Notes under the pieces: model-generated
Seen by the model: the letters and a program-made list of their open reading frames with translations, nothing else
The model's database searches: none
What the model was told of the DNA's origin: nothing
Source of the DNA: Vreelandella venusta
GTDB lineage: Bacteria > Pseudomonadota > Gammaproteobacteria > Pseudomonadales > Halomonadaceae
DNA: 64,000 nucleotides
Direction of reading: 5' to 3'
Assembly: GCF_007989605.1 (NCBI RefSeq)
Contig: NZ_BJUL01000007.1
Coordinates: 124,001-188,000 of the forward strand
Position numbers and translations under genes: made by a program
Part shown: piece after piece, positions 46,348 to 55,055 of the stretch
How positions within the stretch are numbered: position 1 is the stretch's first letter
Layout: every line of letters starts with the position of its first letter

Positions 46348-47525
46348 ACGTGTTGACACCTCCCGTGTCCACCACCACCTCCCTGCCTCCCTTCGGAGCC
46401 GTCTGGGCTCGCTGGTTCAATTCGATCAGTTCTCTTGACCATCACGAGTGGGACTCACTGGTCGAAGACAGCAATTTTTTTAATAGCTACAGATGGTTAC
46501 AGTCTCTTGAATACTTCAGTCGACCACGCTCTGTACTGGCAGCTTTCGGCCCTGGAGGGCTTTTGGCAGGCTGCCCAATATGGGAAGGACAGCCTGATGA
46601 CCCTCTGTTTGCCCCCTCACACTGGTTTACAGAGTTGCCAGGGCCATGGAAGGAAAAATTTCTGTGGGTGGGAGCATACCGCTCTACGCATAATGAGCTG
46701 ATCTGCGGGCATGGGGCTCGTCATCAAGAAGCGCTGGCACTGCTGCTTCATGAGCTCCAAAACAAATCCAATCATGATGGGTTGGCTGGCGTTCTACTGC
46801 CCTATATGCCGTTGAAAAGAGCTTTGTATGTCGCCTCACACCACCCTGATGCACAAGTGCTGCTTCATGATGCCGAAGCTTCTCAGCACATCTCACCAGG
46901 AGGCTTAGACGACACTATCTCGTCCTGGAAGAAACACTATCGAACACGCACACGAGCCGAAATAAATGCCTTCCACAATCAAGGAAACCAAATAGAGTGG
47001 TCACCTATTACGCCAGTACTAGAGGAAATACTGGTCAACCTTGTTGCCATGAATCGATCCAAACACGGCGCGACCACTGGAGCATCATGGATGCGCAAGG
47101 TTTTCATGAGTCAGCACCAGTCCAACGTCACTGATCACTCGATCGTCGCCCTTTCCCGAAACAAGGGGAAGATAAATGCTGCCACCATCTTTTATCGTTT
47201 CGGGAATTCGCTTCACGCCCGATATTTCGGTTCCGACTACACAGAGGAGAAGGACGACTTCCGTTACTTCGTTCTCAGCTACTACGCACCTTTAAGGTAT
47301 GCACCCAAGCATGGCTTAAAGACATCCCACCTCTCAGTTTCAGCCTTGGATGCGAAAGCAAAACGTGGCGGATGCATCGAGCCACTCGCCACCGTCGCAA
47401 TTTTTAGAAAAGAAAAATTAGCGGATGACCTTGTGAAGAAGCACAACTTCGCAGTCGTTGACAGTCACCAGAACAGGTTCCGCAAACATCTGGCCTCGGA
47501 ATGGTTCAACGATGGAATCATCTGA
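46305..47525 (+). CDS. BioF2/FemAB-like GNAT acyl- or aminoacyl-transferase
   Basis: This protein of about 406 residues has the tandem-GNAT layout of BioF2-like/FemAB proteins: an N-terminal FFNSYRWLQSLE region and SSWKKHYRTRTRAEI. A C-terminal GNAT half follows, with AATIFYRFGNSLHARYFGSD and SHLSVSALDAKAKRG. Relatives transfer acyl groups or aminoacyl groups from tRNA to small molecules and peptides. It overlaps the methyltransferase gene; a GTG at 46350 with AGGAG upstream is an equally good start. Confidence 0.78.
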   Translation: MPTLNHSLRTQRSVNVLTPPVSTTTSLPPFGAVWARWFNSISSLDHHEWDSLVEDSNFFNSYRWLQSLEYFSRPRSVLAAFGPGGLLAGCPIWEGQPDDPLFAPSHWFTELPGPWKEKFLWVGAYRSTHNELICGHGARHQEALALLLHELQNKSNHDGLAGVLLPYMPLKRALYVASHHPDAQVLLHDAEASQHISPGGLDDTISSWKKHYRTRTRAEINAFHNQGNQIEWSPITPVLEEILVNLVAMNRSKHGATTGASWMRKVFMSQHQSNVTDHSIVALSRNKGKINAATIFYRFGNSLHARYFGSDYTEEKDDFRYFVLSYYAPLRYAPKHGLKTSHLSVSALDAKAKRGGCIEPLATVAIFRKEKLADDLVKKHNFAVVDSHQNRFRKHLASEWFNDGII

Positions 47526-47540
47526 TAACAGGAGAGATTC

Positions 47541-47873
47541 ATGCTTCATCTAGTCTATATTCTTCAGCCTACCGAGCATGCACGAACCCACACAAAAGAG
47601 TTCTGGGAGTGGATACGCTCACGTCAATCATGGTTCTACGATGGCTTGGACATGGTTCATGAGCCACGTTGGTTCAACTACGTTATCGGTAATAACGTGC
47701 ACTGCCTGGAGCACTCGGTAGCTTTCGAAGACGAAGCGGCCTGGGGTGCCTACCGCAAGGCAGTTTCACAGCGCTGCAAAGATCCAGAGTGGGAGGCAAG
47801 GCGGATCGAACAGGAAAAATGGTGGGAAATCATTGACTCCCGACTCATGAACGATATTCAACTGGAGAGTTAA
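47541..47873 (+). CDS. Small protein, perhaps NIPSNAP/dimeric alpha-beta barrel
   Basis: This 110-residue Trp/His-rich protein (HTKEFWEWIRSRQSWFYDG, EAAWGAYRKAVSQRCKDPEW) has the strand-helix rhythm and the terminal 'DPEW..R' region seen in NIPSNAP- or ABM-like barrels. I cannot assign it firmly. AGGAGAG precedes the ATG, and gaps of 15 bp and 2 bp separate it from its neighbours, so it belongs to the same operon. Confidence 0.7.
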   Translation: MLHLVYILQPTEHARTHTKEFWEWIRSRQSWFYDGLDMVHEPRWFNYVIGNNVHCLEHSVAFEDEAAWGAYRKAVSQRCKDPEWEARRIEQEKWWEIIDSRLMNDIQLES

Positions 47874-47875
47874 GC

Positions 47876-48403
47876 ATGACGGAGCATACGACAACAACAA
47901 CACTACACACACGTGCGAACCGACTTCTGGATACAGCTTCTTTCATCACATTGGCCACCTGCAACGATACTGGAACGCCCTGGGCATCCACCGTCAACTA
48001 TGTAGTGCTTCGCTCTCCACTGCGCCTTATCTGGTACTCCATGACCCAGGCTCAACATTCGATTAATATCGACCGGCAACCCATGCTATCGGGTTCAATC
48101 TTTCGCTCCGATCTCGGCGAGTTATCACCTCCCGCAGGCTTAGATGGTTTGCAGCTCCTTGGAGATGGCCGCGCCGTGCCCGATGAAGAAGCAGCCGCTA
48201 TCCATACCTTGTACTATCGCTTGAACTTTCCCGATCCAGAGTTAAGGAAATCCTGGGAACTGCCACTCACAGATTTCCTCACAGGAGGACGAAGACGATT
48301 CTATGAAATGCGTCCACATAGTTTATGGTTGCTCGATCTGGATCAATGGCGAGAGGACAAAGTGGACCAACGAATTGCGGTCGATATTTCGCAGTTAGCT
48401 TGA
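47876..48403 (+). CDS. PNPOx-like split-barrel flavin-binding protein
   Basis: This 175-residue protein matches the pyridoxamine-phosphate-oxidase-like split barrel (ASFITLATCNDTGTPWASTVNYVV, LLGDGRAVPDEEA, YEMRPHSLWLLD). Members bind FMN, F420 or heme and act as reductases or oxidases. It starts 2 bp after the barrel-protein gene and ends the operon. No terminator is obvious in 48404-48553. Confidence 0.82.
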   Translation: MTEHTTTTTLHTRANRLLDTASFITLATCNDTGTPWASTVNYVVLRSPLRLIWYSMTQAQHSINIDRQPMLSGSIFRSDLGELSPPAGLDGLQLLGDGRAVPDEEAAAIHTLYYRLNFPDPELRKSWELPLTDFLTGGRRRFYEMRPHSLWLLDLDQWREDKVDQRIAVDISQLA

Positions 48404-48553
48404 CCTGCAAAATGCGCTTCGTGGCAGCTAAGAGCGTTGCTCACCAAGATAGCCAAGCCACTCAGCGTATTCATGAAGAATCGTATTCATTAAGAGCTAG
48501 CCAGCGGACGGCAAAAGCCCCTCAAACCTGTAGCCTACGGCTAACGCCCATAT

Positions 48554-48880
48554 TTAGCTGCCGACACGAGCCAAATACGCTTTTGCGCATTCACCTACAA
48601 AGCGTCGGCCGGGATTATCACCCGCGATCCAGTCCTCAATAGGAAAAAGGTCAAACAGACCAACCTTCACAAGCGTTGGAACGGCAAGTTCAAGCTCTTT
48701 TTCTACTTGGCCTCGCTCGCCAGCGTTATAAAGATTAATGTTATAGAGCATCGTTGCAACCGTTCCCGTCTGAACCTTACTGCCATCTTTGAGATGAACC
48801 GAAGGAAGAACTTCCCCACCGCTAACGACTTTCTGATTTACAGCGGCCAACTGCTCCGTATGTTCAACGCTTTTTTTCAT
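48554..48880 (-). CDS. Conserved hypothetical protein
   Basis: This 108-residue soluble protein (QLAAVNQKVVSGGEVLPSVHLKDG, VGLFDLFPIEDWIAGDNPGR) has no motif I can assign. The ATG at 48880 has AAGGAGAG upstream; the frame is open twelve codons further. It stands alone. Confidence 0.7.
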   Translation of the reverse strand: MKKSVEHTEQLAAVNQKVVSGGEVLPSVHLKDGSKVQTGTVATMLYNINLYNAGERGQVEKELELAVPTLVKVGLFDLFPIEDWIAGDNPGRRFVGECAKAYLARVGS

Positions 48881-49053
48881 TAGCACTCTCCTTTTTTCAA
48901 GCGGCTCTTCTTTCAAGTAGCTAAGGCCACGTTAAGGTGTGAACAACGCCACTATTTCGCTATATCATTGTGCCGTAACCACTTAAGCCAACTCAAACCT
49001 AAAATCCCAAGCATTGATAATGAACTTCTAAACGCCTTATTAGAGCAAGGAGA

Positions 49054-49563
49054 TTAGGGATTTCTATAATCTGAATCGAGCATAGAATAGAAATACTCAT
49101 CCCACCATACTCCCTCACCTTTCGGAATGCATTGCCTAAAATAACCTTCCCTAACCATGCCCAGTTTTTCCATCAAAAGATATGAAGCCGGATTTTCTGG
49201 CTGGGCAGTCGCCACCACACGGTGGAGGCCAAGTTTAGTAAAGCCATGGTTTAGCACACAAGAAGCCGCTTCATAAGCAATGCCTTGCTTTTGGTACTTG
49301 GGATTAACGATCCAGCCGATTTCGTAGGTATGATCTCCAAACCAAGCATAAAACTCAATATGACCAACCAACCTTTGTTCTTGTTTATGGTATATCGCGA
49401 AGGCCTTTTCTGTCTCAGTAACAAATAATTTAACCGCCTCTTTTGTCAGTACACCTTCAGCCAAATAATGAGTAGCTTCGGCGTCAGACATATATTCAAA
49501 AACATCTTCCACGTCACTAAACAAGAGTGGCCGTATGATAAGGTTCTGAGTTTCAATATTCAT
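49054..49563 (-). CDS. GNAT acetyltransferase (RimJ/RimL-like)
   Basis: This 169-residue enzyme begins NIETQNLIIRPLLFSDVEDV. It has YQKQGIAYEAASCVLNHGF as acetyl-CoA loop and HRVVATAQPENPASYLLMEKLGM as the late motif, the standard RimJ/RimL pattern. GAGG precedes the ATG. The substrate is unknown. Confidence 0.87.
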   Translation of the reverse strand: MNIETQNLIIRPLLFSDVEDVFEYMSDAEATHYLAEGVLTKEAVKLFVTETEKAFAIYHKQEQRLVGHIEFYAWFGDHTYEIGWIVNPKYQKQGIAYEAASCVLNHGFTKLGLHRVVATAQPENPASYLLMEKLGMVREGYFRQCIPKGEGVWWDEYFYSMLDSDYRNP

Positions 49564-49711
49564 ACAATCCTCAAATTATGAGTGCGCCCTAATGCCGCTT
49601 CAAGCAGTGAGCAACACGACCACCATTATACAGCTGACTGAAACCAAAAAACCGCCAAGCGTTGCGAATCTACCTCGAACACGCTGTTCTGAGGTTTTCT
49701 TACCCCATACG

Positions 49712-49744
49712 GAAACGCCCAAGGTTATTAGCCTCGGGCGTTTC
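49712..49744. terminator. Terminator hairpin
   Basis: GAAACGCCC and GGGCGTTTC pair perfectly, extended by AGG/CCT inside, around an A/T-rich loop. The hairpin lies 33 bp beyond the stop codon of the minus-strand GNAT gene at 49777. Confidence 0.6.
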
Positions 49745-49776
49745 TTCTAGCAAGCTTGGTTACCACAAATCGAGCC

Positions 49777-50208
49777 TTAAAGTGTCATATGCAGAATTGG
49801 AAAGGGTTTTCCCATATCATCAATGGGTGAGCGTGAAACTACCTTGAACCCCATATGCTCGTAAAATCCAACAGCCTGTGGGTTTTGTTCATTGACGTCC
49901 ACGTTGGTTGCACCTAACTGCTCAATCGCATATTGCAGTAGTGCCTTACCTATGCCTTGCCCTCGCGCTTCATTCAGGATGAATAGCATTTCAATCTTTG
50001 TTTTTTGGGCACCCAAAAAACCTAGGATTGAACCACGTTCATCTTTAACGCACCTCAATGTAACAGCGGGAAACGCCTGCTCAATGATAATTGGTTTAAA
50101 AAACTCAATATCTTCTTCCGTTATAAAGTCATGAGTTGCTCGGACTGACTCTTCCCAAACATTAAGCATCTCTGCATAATTTTCAGGGAGCACATTTTCT
50201 ACGATCAT
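49777..50208 (-). CDS. GNAT acetyltransferase (YjaB-like)
   Basis: This 143-residue enzyme has ARGQGIGKALLQYAIEQL and VDVNEQNPQAVGFYEHMGFKVV, the YjaB-type pattern. The N-terminal YAEMLNVWEESVRATHDF is also typical of that branch. The substrate is unknown. Confidence 0.87.
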   Translation of the reverse strand: MIVENVLPENYAEMLNVWEESVRATHDFITEEDIEFFKPIIIEQAFPAVTLRCVKDERGSILGFLGAQKTKIEMLFILNEARGQGIGKALLQYAIEQLGATNVDVNEQNPQAVGFYEHMGFKVVSRSPIDDMGKPFPILHMTL

Positions 50209-50293
50209 CGTACTTCTCTACAGTTGACTGAAATTCATGCGCAGACGCACTTCTCTAGTGACTATTTTCATCACTCTTTCTCCTCGAACCTCC

Positions 50294-50788
50294 TCACCTG
50301 TCACTGGGTGAATTACCTAGCTCCTCGTTCTCACGGATAGCGCAGACATCTTCGATATCCACCGGCCGTGCGAGTATAGATTTATACCGCACCAGATCAT
50401 CCTTAAGCATAAGAGGAAGCTCAAGACCCAACAAATGCACGGTCAAATAACGAGAAAAATCTATGTTGAGCGGCACCCAGGTTTCTTCACCTGCATCGAA
50501 AATTTGCGAGCCGTCAGCGTTACCCACCTCCACTTTAATACCTTCATACTTGAACTGGACGTAGGTTAGATCCCAGCCTTCCTCCTGGCGGTGAGCGGCA
50601 GCTTTGGATACAAACTGCTGACCGGCCTGAACCACTGACGCAAAGTACTCGCCGGGGACAAACAAGTCGATGTCATTAAGCTCACGCTCTGAACCATACC
50701 CCTTTGCTGCAAGCCCCCCGCAGATCAAAAAAGGAATACTCCTTTCTCTCAGTAACTCCACAATCCATTGAGCTGCTAAATGATGCAC
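50294..50788 (-). CDS. Nucleotidyltransferase-fold protein
   Basis: This 164-residue protein has the motif ICGGLAAKGYGSERELNDID followed by LFV, a GG...DxD nucleotidyltransferase signature, and KDDLVRYKSIL later. It resembles the AbiEii/MazG-associated nucleotidyltransferase-like proteins. No cognate antitoxin gene is beside it. It may act as an isolated nucleotidyltransferase. Confidence 0.75.
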   Translation of the reverse strand: MHHLAAQWIVELLRERSIPFLICGGLAAKGYGSERELNDIDLFVPGEYFASVVQAGQQFVSKAAAHRQEEGWDLTYVQFKYEGIKVEVGNADGSQIFDAGEETWVPLNIDFSRYLTVHLLGLELPLMLKDDLVRYKSILARPVDIEDVCAIRENEELGNSPSDR

Positions 50789-50864
50789 GTCTCCTCCTTT
50801 TTCACATACCCTCCTTCAACCTTAACTGAATAGACCACACGATCAGATATTAATTGAATGCGCA

Positions 50865-50995
50865 GCGCTGCTATCGCGGGTGCCTTATGGCTCGTTCCTC
50901 GCCAAGCGTTACGCCGCACACAAACGTGCCATCGTTTGATTTTGTAGTGCGTGGTAAGCGCAGCGCACCCGCAATTGTGGCTCGAAAATATGCGT
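50865..50995. repeat. Dispersed repeat fragment in a gene-free stretch
   Basis: The stretch 50789-51293 has no gene. It contains GGCTCGTTCCTCGCCAAGCG and then TTACGCCGC, which recur near 57250 and 61830, and a segment GCGTGGTAAGCG that recurs near 39755. The rest is AT-rich and leads into the helicase gene; a long leader is possible. Confidence 0.6.
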
Positions 50996-51293
50996 GGCTT
51001 AAAGCGACTCCGCTGCCATGGTCGGCTACTTAGTAAAAGCTAATCTACTTAACAAACACTAATAATAATTAAAACACACCGTGTTCGGAGTTTTAAAAGA
51101 TCATAAAAAATAAAACGCACCATAAAAAACCACTTACTATTCATTAAGTTAATCTCTGTCCTTTGGTCATAAACTGCGCCATTCCGCACAATTGCGCTAA
51201 TTATTCTATTCGAGTAATGAATGGCTGCTTTTACGCTATACTGCGTCATCTTTTATTTTCGACACACCTGACGACCATCTGTCTGAGCACCTC

Positions 51294-52490
51294 ATGCCAT
51301 TTTCAAAACTAGGCTTATCCCGTCCTCTTGTTCAAGCGATTACCGAACTCGGTTACAAAGCGCCAACGCCCATCCAGGAACAAGCGATTCCAGCCATTCT
51401 TTCGGGCAAAGACTTAATCGCCACCGCACAAACAGGCACAGGCAAAACCGCGGCCTTTGTTCTGCCATTGCTAGAACGATTCAGCCAAGCGGAAGCATTA
51501 CGCGGCAAACGCATACGCGCGCTGATTCTCGTGCCGACCCGTGAGTTAGCGATTCAGGTCGAAGCCAATGTGGCTCAATACGCTAAACACACGCAGTTAA
51601 CCTCTATGGCGGTGTATGGCGGTGTGGATACCGCGCCGCAAAAAGAGCGACTAATCGAAGGAGTGGATATTCTGGTCGCCACGCCGGGCAGGTTGCTGGA
51701 TTTGGCGCATCAGCGTGCGCTGCACTTTGATGAACTTGAAGTTATGGTGCTGGACGAAGCGGACAGAATGGTCGACATGGGTTTTGTCGATGACATCCAC
51801 AAAATCTTAGTACACCTGCCTGAAAACCGTCAGAACCTACTGTTTTCAGCCACCATGACCGGCGACGTTCGCGCCCTCGCCTACGGTTTTTCAGATAGTA
51901 AGATGACCGACCTAGCGGCTGACATCTCCATCTCTCCCAGCATTCGCGCCGCCGCCACTATCAAACAGTGGCTAATCACGGTAGACAAAGACACCAAGTC
52001 TGCCCTGTTGAGCCACTTGATCAACGAGCAAGCGTGGGATCAGGCGCTGATTTTTGTCGAGAAAAAACACAGTGCAGCCAAGCTTGTTGCTCAACTGGAA
52101 AAGCGCGGTATTCAAGCGGATTCCATTCATGGTGGTAGAAGCCAGGCCATGCGCGAAAAGATTTTAGCGCAGTTCAAAACAGGCGAACTGAAGTACCTAG
52201 TGGCTACGGGCGTCGCCGCTCGGGGGTTGGATATTGGTGAGCTGAGCCGCGTGGTGAATTACGATTTACCTTTCCAGCCAGAAGAGTACATCCACCGCAT
52301 TGGCCGCACCGGCCGCGCGGGTGCCTCAGGTGAAGCCATCTCTCTTGTCGACATCAGTGACTTTAAAAACCTTTGTGCGATTGAAAAGCGCTTAAACAAC
52401 ATTATTGAGCGCAAAGAAGTTGAGGGCTTCCCGGTTAAAAAAGCCGTCCCCGCTTCCAACTTGAGCCATGCTAAAAAAAGCAAGCGCTAA
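51294..52490 (+). CDS. DEAD-box RNA helicase (RhlE-like)
   Basis: This 398-residue helicase has the Q-motif (YKAPTPIQEQAI), motif I AQTGTGKT (45-52), DEAD at 154-157, SAT, and the C-terminal ARGLDIGELSRVVNYDLP and HRIGRTGRAG blocks. The N-terminal FSKLGLSRPLVQAI pattern is RhlE-like, but it lacks a long basic tail. It unwinds short RNA duplexes in ribosome assembly or decay. A bidirectional terminator separates it from the convergent Rho-like gene. Confidence 0.92.
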   Translation: MPFSKLGLSRPLVQAITELGYKAPTPIQEQAIPAILSGKDLIATAQTGTGKTAAFVLPLLERFSQAEALRGKRIRALILVPTRELAIQVEANVAQYAKHTQLTSMAVYGGVDTAPQKERLIEGVDILVATPGRLLDLAHQRALHFDELEVMVLDEADRMVDMGFVDDIHKILVHLPENRQNLLFSATMTGDVRALAYGFSDSKMTDLAADISISPSIRAAATIKQWLITVDKDTKSALLSHLINEQAWDQALIFVEKKHSAAKLVAQLEKRGIQADSIHGGRSQAMREKILAQFKTGELKYLVATGVAARGLDIGELSRVVNYDLPFQPEEYIHRIGRTGRAGASGEAISLVDISDFKNLCAIEKRLNNIIERKEVEGFPVKKAVPASNLSHAKKSKR

Positions 52491-52499
52491 GAACTAGCA

Positions 52500-52533
52500 A
52501 AGAAGCTCACCTCTTACAGAAGTGAGCTTCTTG
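52500..52533. terminator. Bidirectional terminator between helicase and Rho-like genes
   Basis: AAGAAGCTCAC and GTGAGCTTCTT form an 11-bp stem around a 12-nt loop, 10 bp after the helicase stop codon. It can serve the convergent Rho-like gene too. Confidence 0.7.
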
Positions 52534-52544
52534 ACCGCATACAT

Positions 52545-53501
52545 TTACGAGGCGGGTAAAAACGCATCTAACAGCTCGGCATTGGTTGGATATTTATCCA
52601 ATAACGCCAGCAGTTTCTGCGCCCCTTCTACTGGCTTAAGATGTGTCAACGCTCGACGCAATGCGCGTACTTTTTCAATATCTTTCGCATCAATCAATAG
52701 CTCTTCTCGGCGGGTACTGCTTTTGGCAATATCTATCGCCGGGAAAATCCGTTGATTCGCCACTTCCCGTGACAGCACGATTTCCATATTGCCCGTGCCC
52801 TTAAACTCCTCGAAAATCACCTGATCCATACGGCTTCCGGTATCCACCAGTACGGTGGCCAGAATGGTGAGTGACCCACCGTTTTCGATCTTTCTCGCAG
52901 CGCCAAACAGTTTGCGTGGTATTTCCATCGCACGGCTATCCAGTCCACCCGACATGGTACGACCATTGCCGCGCTGCTCGGCATTATGCACCCGCGAGAG
53001 TCTGGTAAGCGAATCGATCACAATCATCACATTATGACCCTCACCCGCCTGCTTACGCGCCGTCTCAAGAAGCTTATCGGCCAAATGCACATGGTGTGAG
53101 TAGCTTTCGTCTGAAGACGATGCATGCACGTCTGCCGACACACTGCGCTTAAAATCGGTCACTTCTTCAGGGCGTTCATCAATCAGCAAGGCATACAGCT
53201 TTATGTCAGGATACGCGCCTGCCACGGCCTGACAGATATGTTTTAACAGCGTCGTTTTGCCAGAGCCCGGCGGCGCAACAATCAACCCGCGCTGCCCCAT
53301 CCCAATAGGCGTAATCAAATCCATCGCCCGCACACTACGCTGCGAAGAGCCAAGCTCTAAAACAATGCGTGGGCTAGGATGAATCGCCACGCCATTTAAA
53401 AAACGCTTTTCGGGATCATCAGGAAATGGATCTTCAACTGCGTTGGCGGGCTTGGCATCTGTCTGCCTTTTCGTTTTCAAACTGAGTGTTTTTCTCGCCA
53501 T
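52545..53501 (-). CDS. Short Rho paralogue lacking the N-terminal RNA-binding domain
   Basis: This 318-residue protein aligns by eye with the ATPase half of transcription terminator Rho. It has P-loop VAPPGSGKT (75-83), ALLIDERPEEVTDF, Walker B IVIDSLTRLSR and the Q/R-loop region GGLDSRAMEIPRKLFGAARK, followed by LVDTGSRMDQVIFEEFKGTG. Normal Rho has about 419 residues; the N-terminal helical and cold-shock domains that bind rut RNA are replaced by about 35 charged residues. It is probably not the main Rho. It could modulate Rho hexamers or act on another RNA. Confidence 0.9.
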   Translation of the reverse strand: MARKTLSLKTKRQTDAKPANAVEDPFPDDPEKRFLNGVAIHPSPRIVLELGSSQRSVRAMDLITPIGMGQRGLIVAPPGSGKTTLLKHICQAVAGAYPDIKLYALLIDERPEEVTDFKRSVSADVHASSSDESYSHHVHLADKLLETARKQAGEGHNVMIVIDSLTRLSRVHNAEQRGNGRTMSGGLDSRAMEIPRKLFGAARKIENGGSLTILATVLVDTGSRMDQVIFEEFKGTGNMEIVLSREVANQRIFPAIDIAKSSTRREELLIDAKDIEKVRALRRALTHLKPVEGAQKLLALLDKYPTNAELLDAFLPAS

Positions 53502-53602
53502 AATATTGATGGATCGCCTTGAATAGCCTGGATTAATAGAATAATTGCATCTGAGCGCTTCTTCGCTGAATGGCGCATTGGGTAGTGGGTACGATAAGGC
53601 TC

Positions 53603-53860
53603 TTAGACGGCTTGTAGCTCTTTGGCGACGACATCATCACCGCGTGTCCAATGCGCGCCGCTAATACAAAATTTAGCTGCAAACCCCATATGGGTCATGC
53701 CCAATTTCTTACGCAAAGCAGCGACATCAACCAGCTCTGGCCGGTGCATTTTAGCCGCAACGTTGCGACCGTGATTAAGGTCAATGGCTTCTTGCAAACC
53801 CTGAGCAATACTTCCTAGGAACGAGCCATGATGCTTCTCCAATGCGGCTTTAACAAGCAT
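53603..53860 (-). pseudogene. Truncated HTH antitoxin-like gene (NadS-type remnant)
   Basis: About 85 codons read LQEAIDLNHGRNVAAKM, then VDVAALRKKLGMTHMGFAAK and FCISGAHWTRGDD. This resembles HTH antitoxins whose motif continues 'S(V/A)GTLRHWERG'. Here the recognition helix is eroded and the C-terminus is missing, so it is probably a decayed remnant. It borders the repeat-rich integron region. Confidence 0.6.
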
Positions 53861-53977
53861 ATTGACCAACTTGGAAAACGCATCTCAATCTACTGTTGAG
53901 AGATTTTCGCGCTCGAACGCTCGCTCCGAGAAATATGAACCGACTCCCCTCATCCCTATTATTTCCGCCCCATCTCA

Positions 53978-54080
53978 CCTCATCATTCCAGAACCACCTC
54001 AGCCCCGTCATTCCAGAGCCACCTCAATCCCATCATTCCCTAATCGCCTTAGCCCCGTCATTCCAGAACCACCCCAGTCC
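53978..54080. repeat. Degenerate tandem repeat CATTCCAGAACCACCTCAG
   Basis: The motif CCGTCATTCCAGAACCACC recurs about four to five times with variants, ahead of the REP pair. A similar short run precedes the third REP pair at 62043-62092. Reading frames through it are artefacts. Confidence 0.7.
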
Positions 54081-54186
54081 CGTCATTCCCGAGTGGGGTT
54101 ATCGGGAATCCAAGTTGACCTTTTCAGCCGAAGCCAAGGTACTTAAATCAAAATAGATTCCCGCTAAAAGCATGCGGGAATGACAG
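54080..54186. repeat. REP/BIME pair, copy a
   Basis: Two hairpins about 60 bp apart: ATTCCCGA-9 nt-TCGGGAAT and ATTCCCGC-9 nt-GCGGGAAT. The same 107-bp block recurs at 57487 and 62092. The bases that follow to about 54312 are shared with copy b (57595-57719). Confidence 0.85.
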
Positions 54187-54312
54187 CTGGGGAGAAGCAG
54201 TCATTTCCTTCGCCTTATTAGGCACCGTGCCTCATCATGCAACGTTGAAAGCCCAGTGTTAGCAGCGGGCAGTTACAAACAGGGCACTCATCTCTACAGG
54301 TGTTCAGAAGTG

Positions 54313-54379
54313 TCATCCATTGGACTCAGCGGCTCCAGAGACTTCAGTTGCTACCTGTGTAGAGCTGTGGTGAGGCGAG
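54313..54379 (-). pseudogene. 3' end remnant of a ydcZ-like transporter gene
   Basis: These 67 bp match, with few changes, the last 22 codons of the intact transporter gene at 57720. The match stops abruptly at GGCGA, where the IS110-type remnant begins. It marks a deletion junction in the first integron-like unit. Confidence 0.75.
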
Positions 54380-54943
54380 GTACTGGATCGCGTATGTCTA
54401 CCTTCGCAGTATGCGAGCTACCCGAAACCTGCTTTTCTACCGAACGGAGCTAGTTCGTCACGGTACTGATCTCAAAGCCCATATTGTCAACATAGCGAGT
54501 CAGTACAACCTGCCACCCAACAAGGTTAATTTGAAGAATTTCAGCACCAGAGAACAACTGAGCCCCCTCACAATCCGACAACTTAGCGCAATATCGATGC
54601 TGAAATTGGGCATCTGCTGACTGACCTTGAGATCTGAAGCCCGACTTCTACACCCAACTCGAAGCCATCGCTTTAATTATCCATCCTACTGACGCGCACC
54701 AATACCCTGATCGAGTGAGCTTACACCGGCGCTGAACCTGAAACTAACTGGGACCGTAAAGTAACCCGCTGCTTGAATAGGACAGAGGCTGGTTAACCGA
54801 TGAATGTCTAGTGCCCAGACCAATCTGCAAGGAGCAACTCGGTTTACCAGTGGTGAATTACCACGTTAGAGAGCCTCAATGGGTATTTGCTGTAAGCCAT
54901 TCACCCGATTTTACGATTGGTGATACCACGATACTCTCCTTGC
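54380..54943 (+). pseudogene. IS110/IS1111-type element remnant, copy 1
   Basis: The plus-strand frame reads YVYLRSMRATRNLLFYRTEL, then HGTDLKAHIVNIASQYNLP. This matches the IS1111-type transposase block YVYPxxMRATRDLLRRR...SQYNLP. A later TDLE-like block fits 'LLTDLE'. Stops and deletions break the gene. About 565 bp are nearly identical to 59597-60164. It ends exactly where attC A begins, as expected for elements of the IS1111-attC group that target attC sites. Confidence 0.65.
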
Positions 54944-55008
54944 ATATAACGCCGCTCAGCACGCGCGGCTACGGAATGGAGGCGTCGCCGGGGCTGGCCT
55001 TGTTAGGG
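54944..55008 (-). other. attC site A (array 1, last site)
   Basis: A 65-bp imperfect palindrome bounded by ATATAAC (disturbed RYYYAAC) and GTTAGGG. Inside are GCGCGGCTACGGAATGG and GTCGCCGGGGCTGGCC, shared with attC C and E. The left core has been altered where the IS remnant abuts it. It follows the yefM-yoeB cassette in array (minus) orientation. Confidence 0.75.
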
Positions 55009-55055
55009 CTATTGCGATATAGTTGTACGGAGTTTCCGTACGTAATGGTGGAGTT

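Noticed and set aside
46411-46440. GGTTCAATTCG resembling a tRNA T-arm
   Set aside because: It lies inside the GNAT coding frame and no cloverleaf can be drawn around it.
50294-50788. MNT/HEPN or AbiE toxin-antitoxin system
   Set aside because: Only the nucleotidyltransferase-like protein is present; no HEPN or AbiEi-type partner is adjacent. The same holds for 38111-38656.
53862-54156. Two overlapping frames rich in Pro, His and Ser
   Set aside because: They run through the CATTCCAGAACC/REP repeats; the apparent peptides are repeat artefacts.
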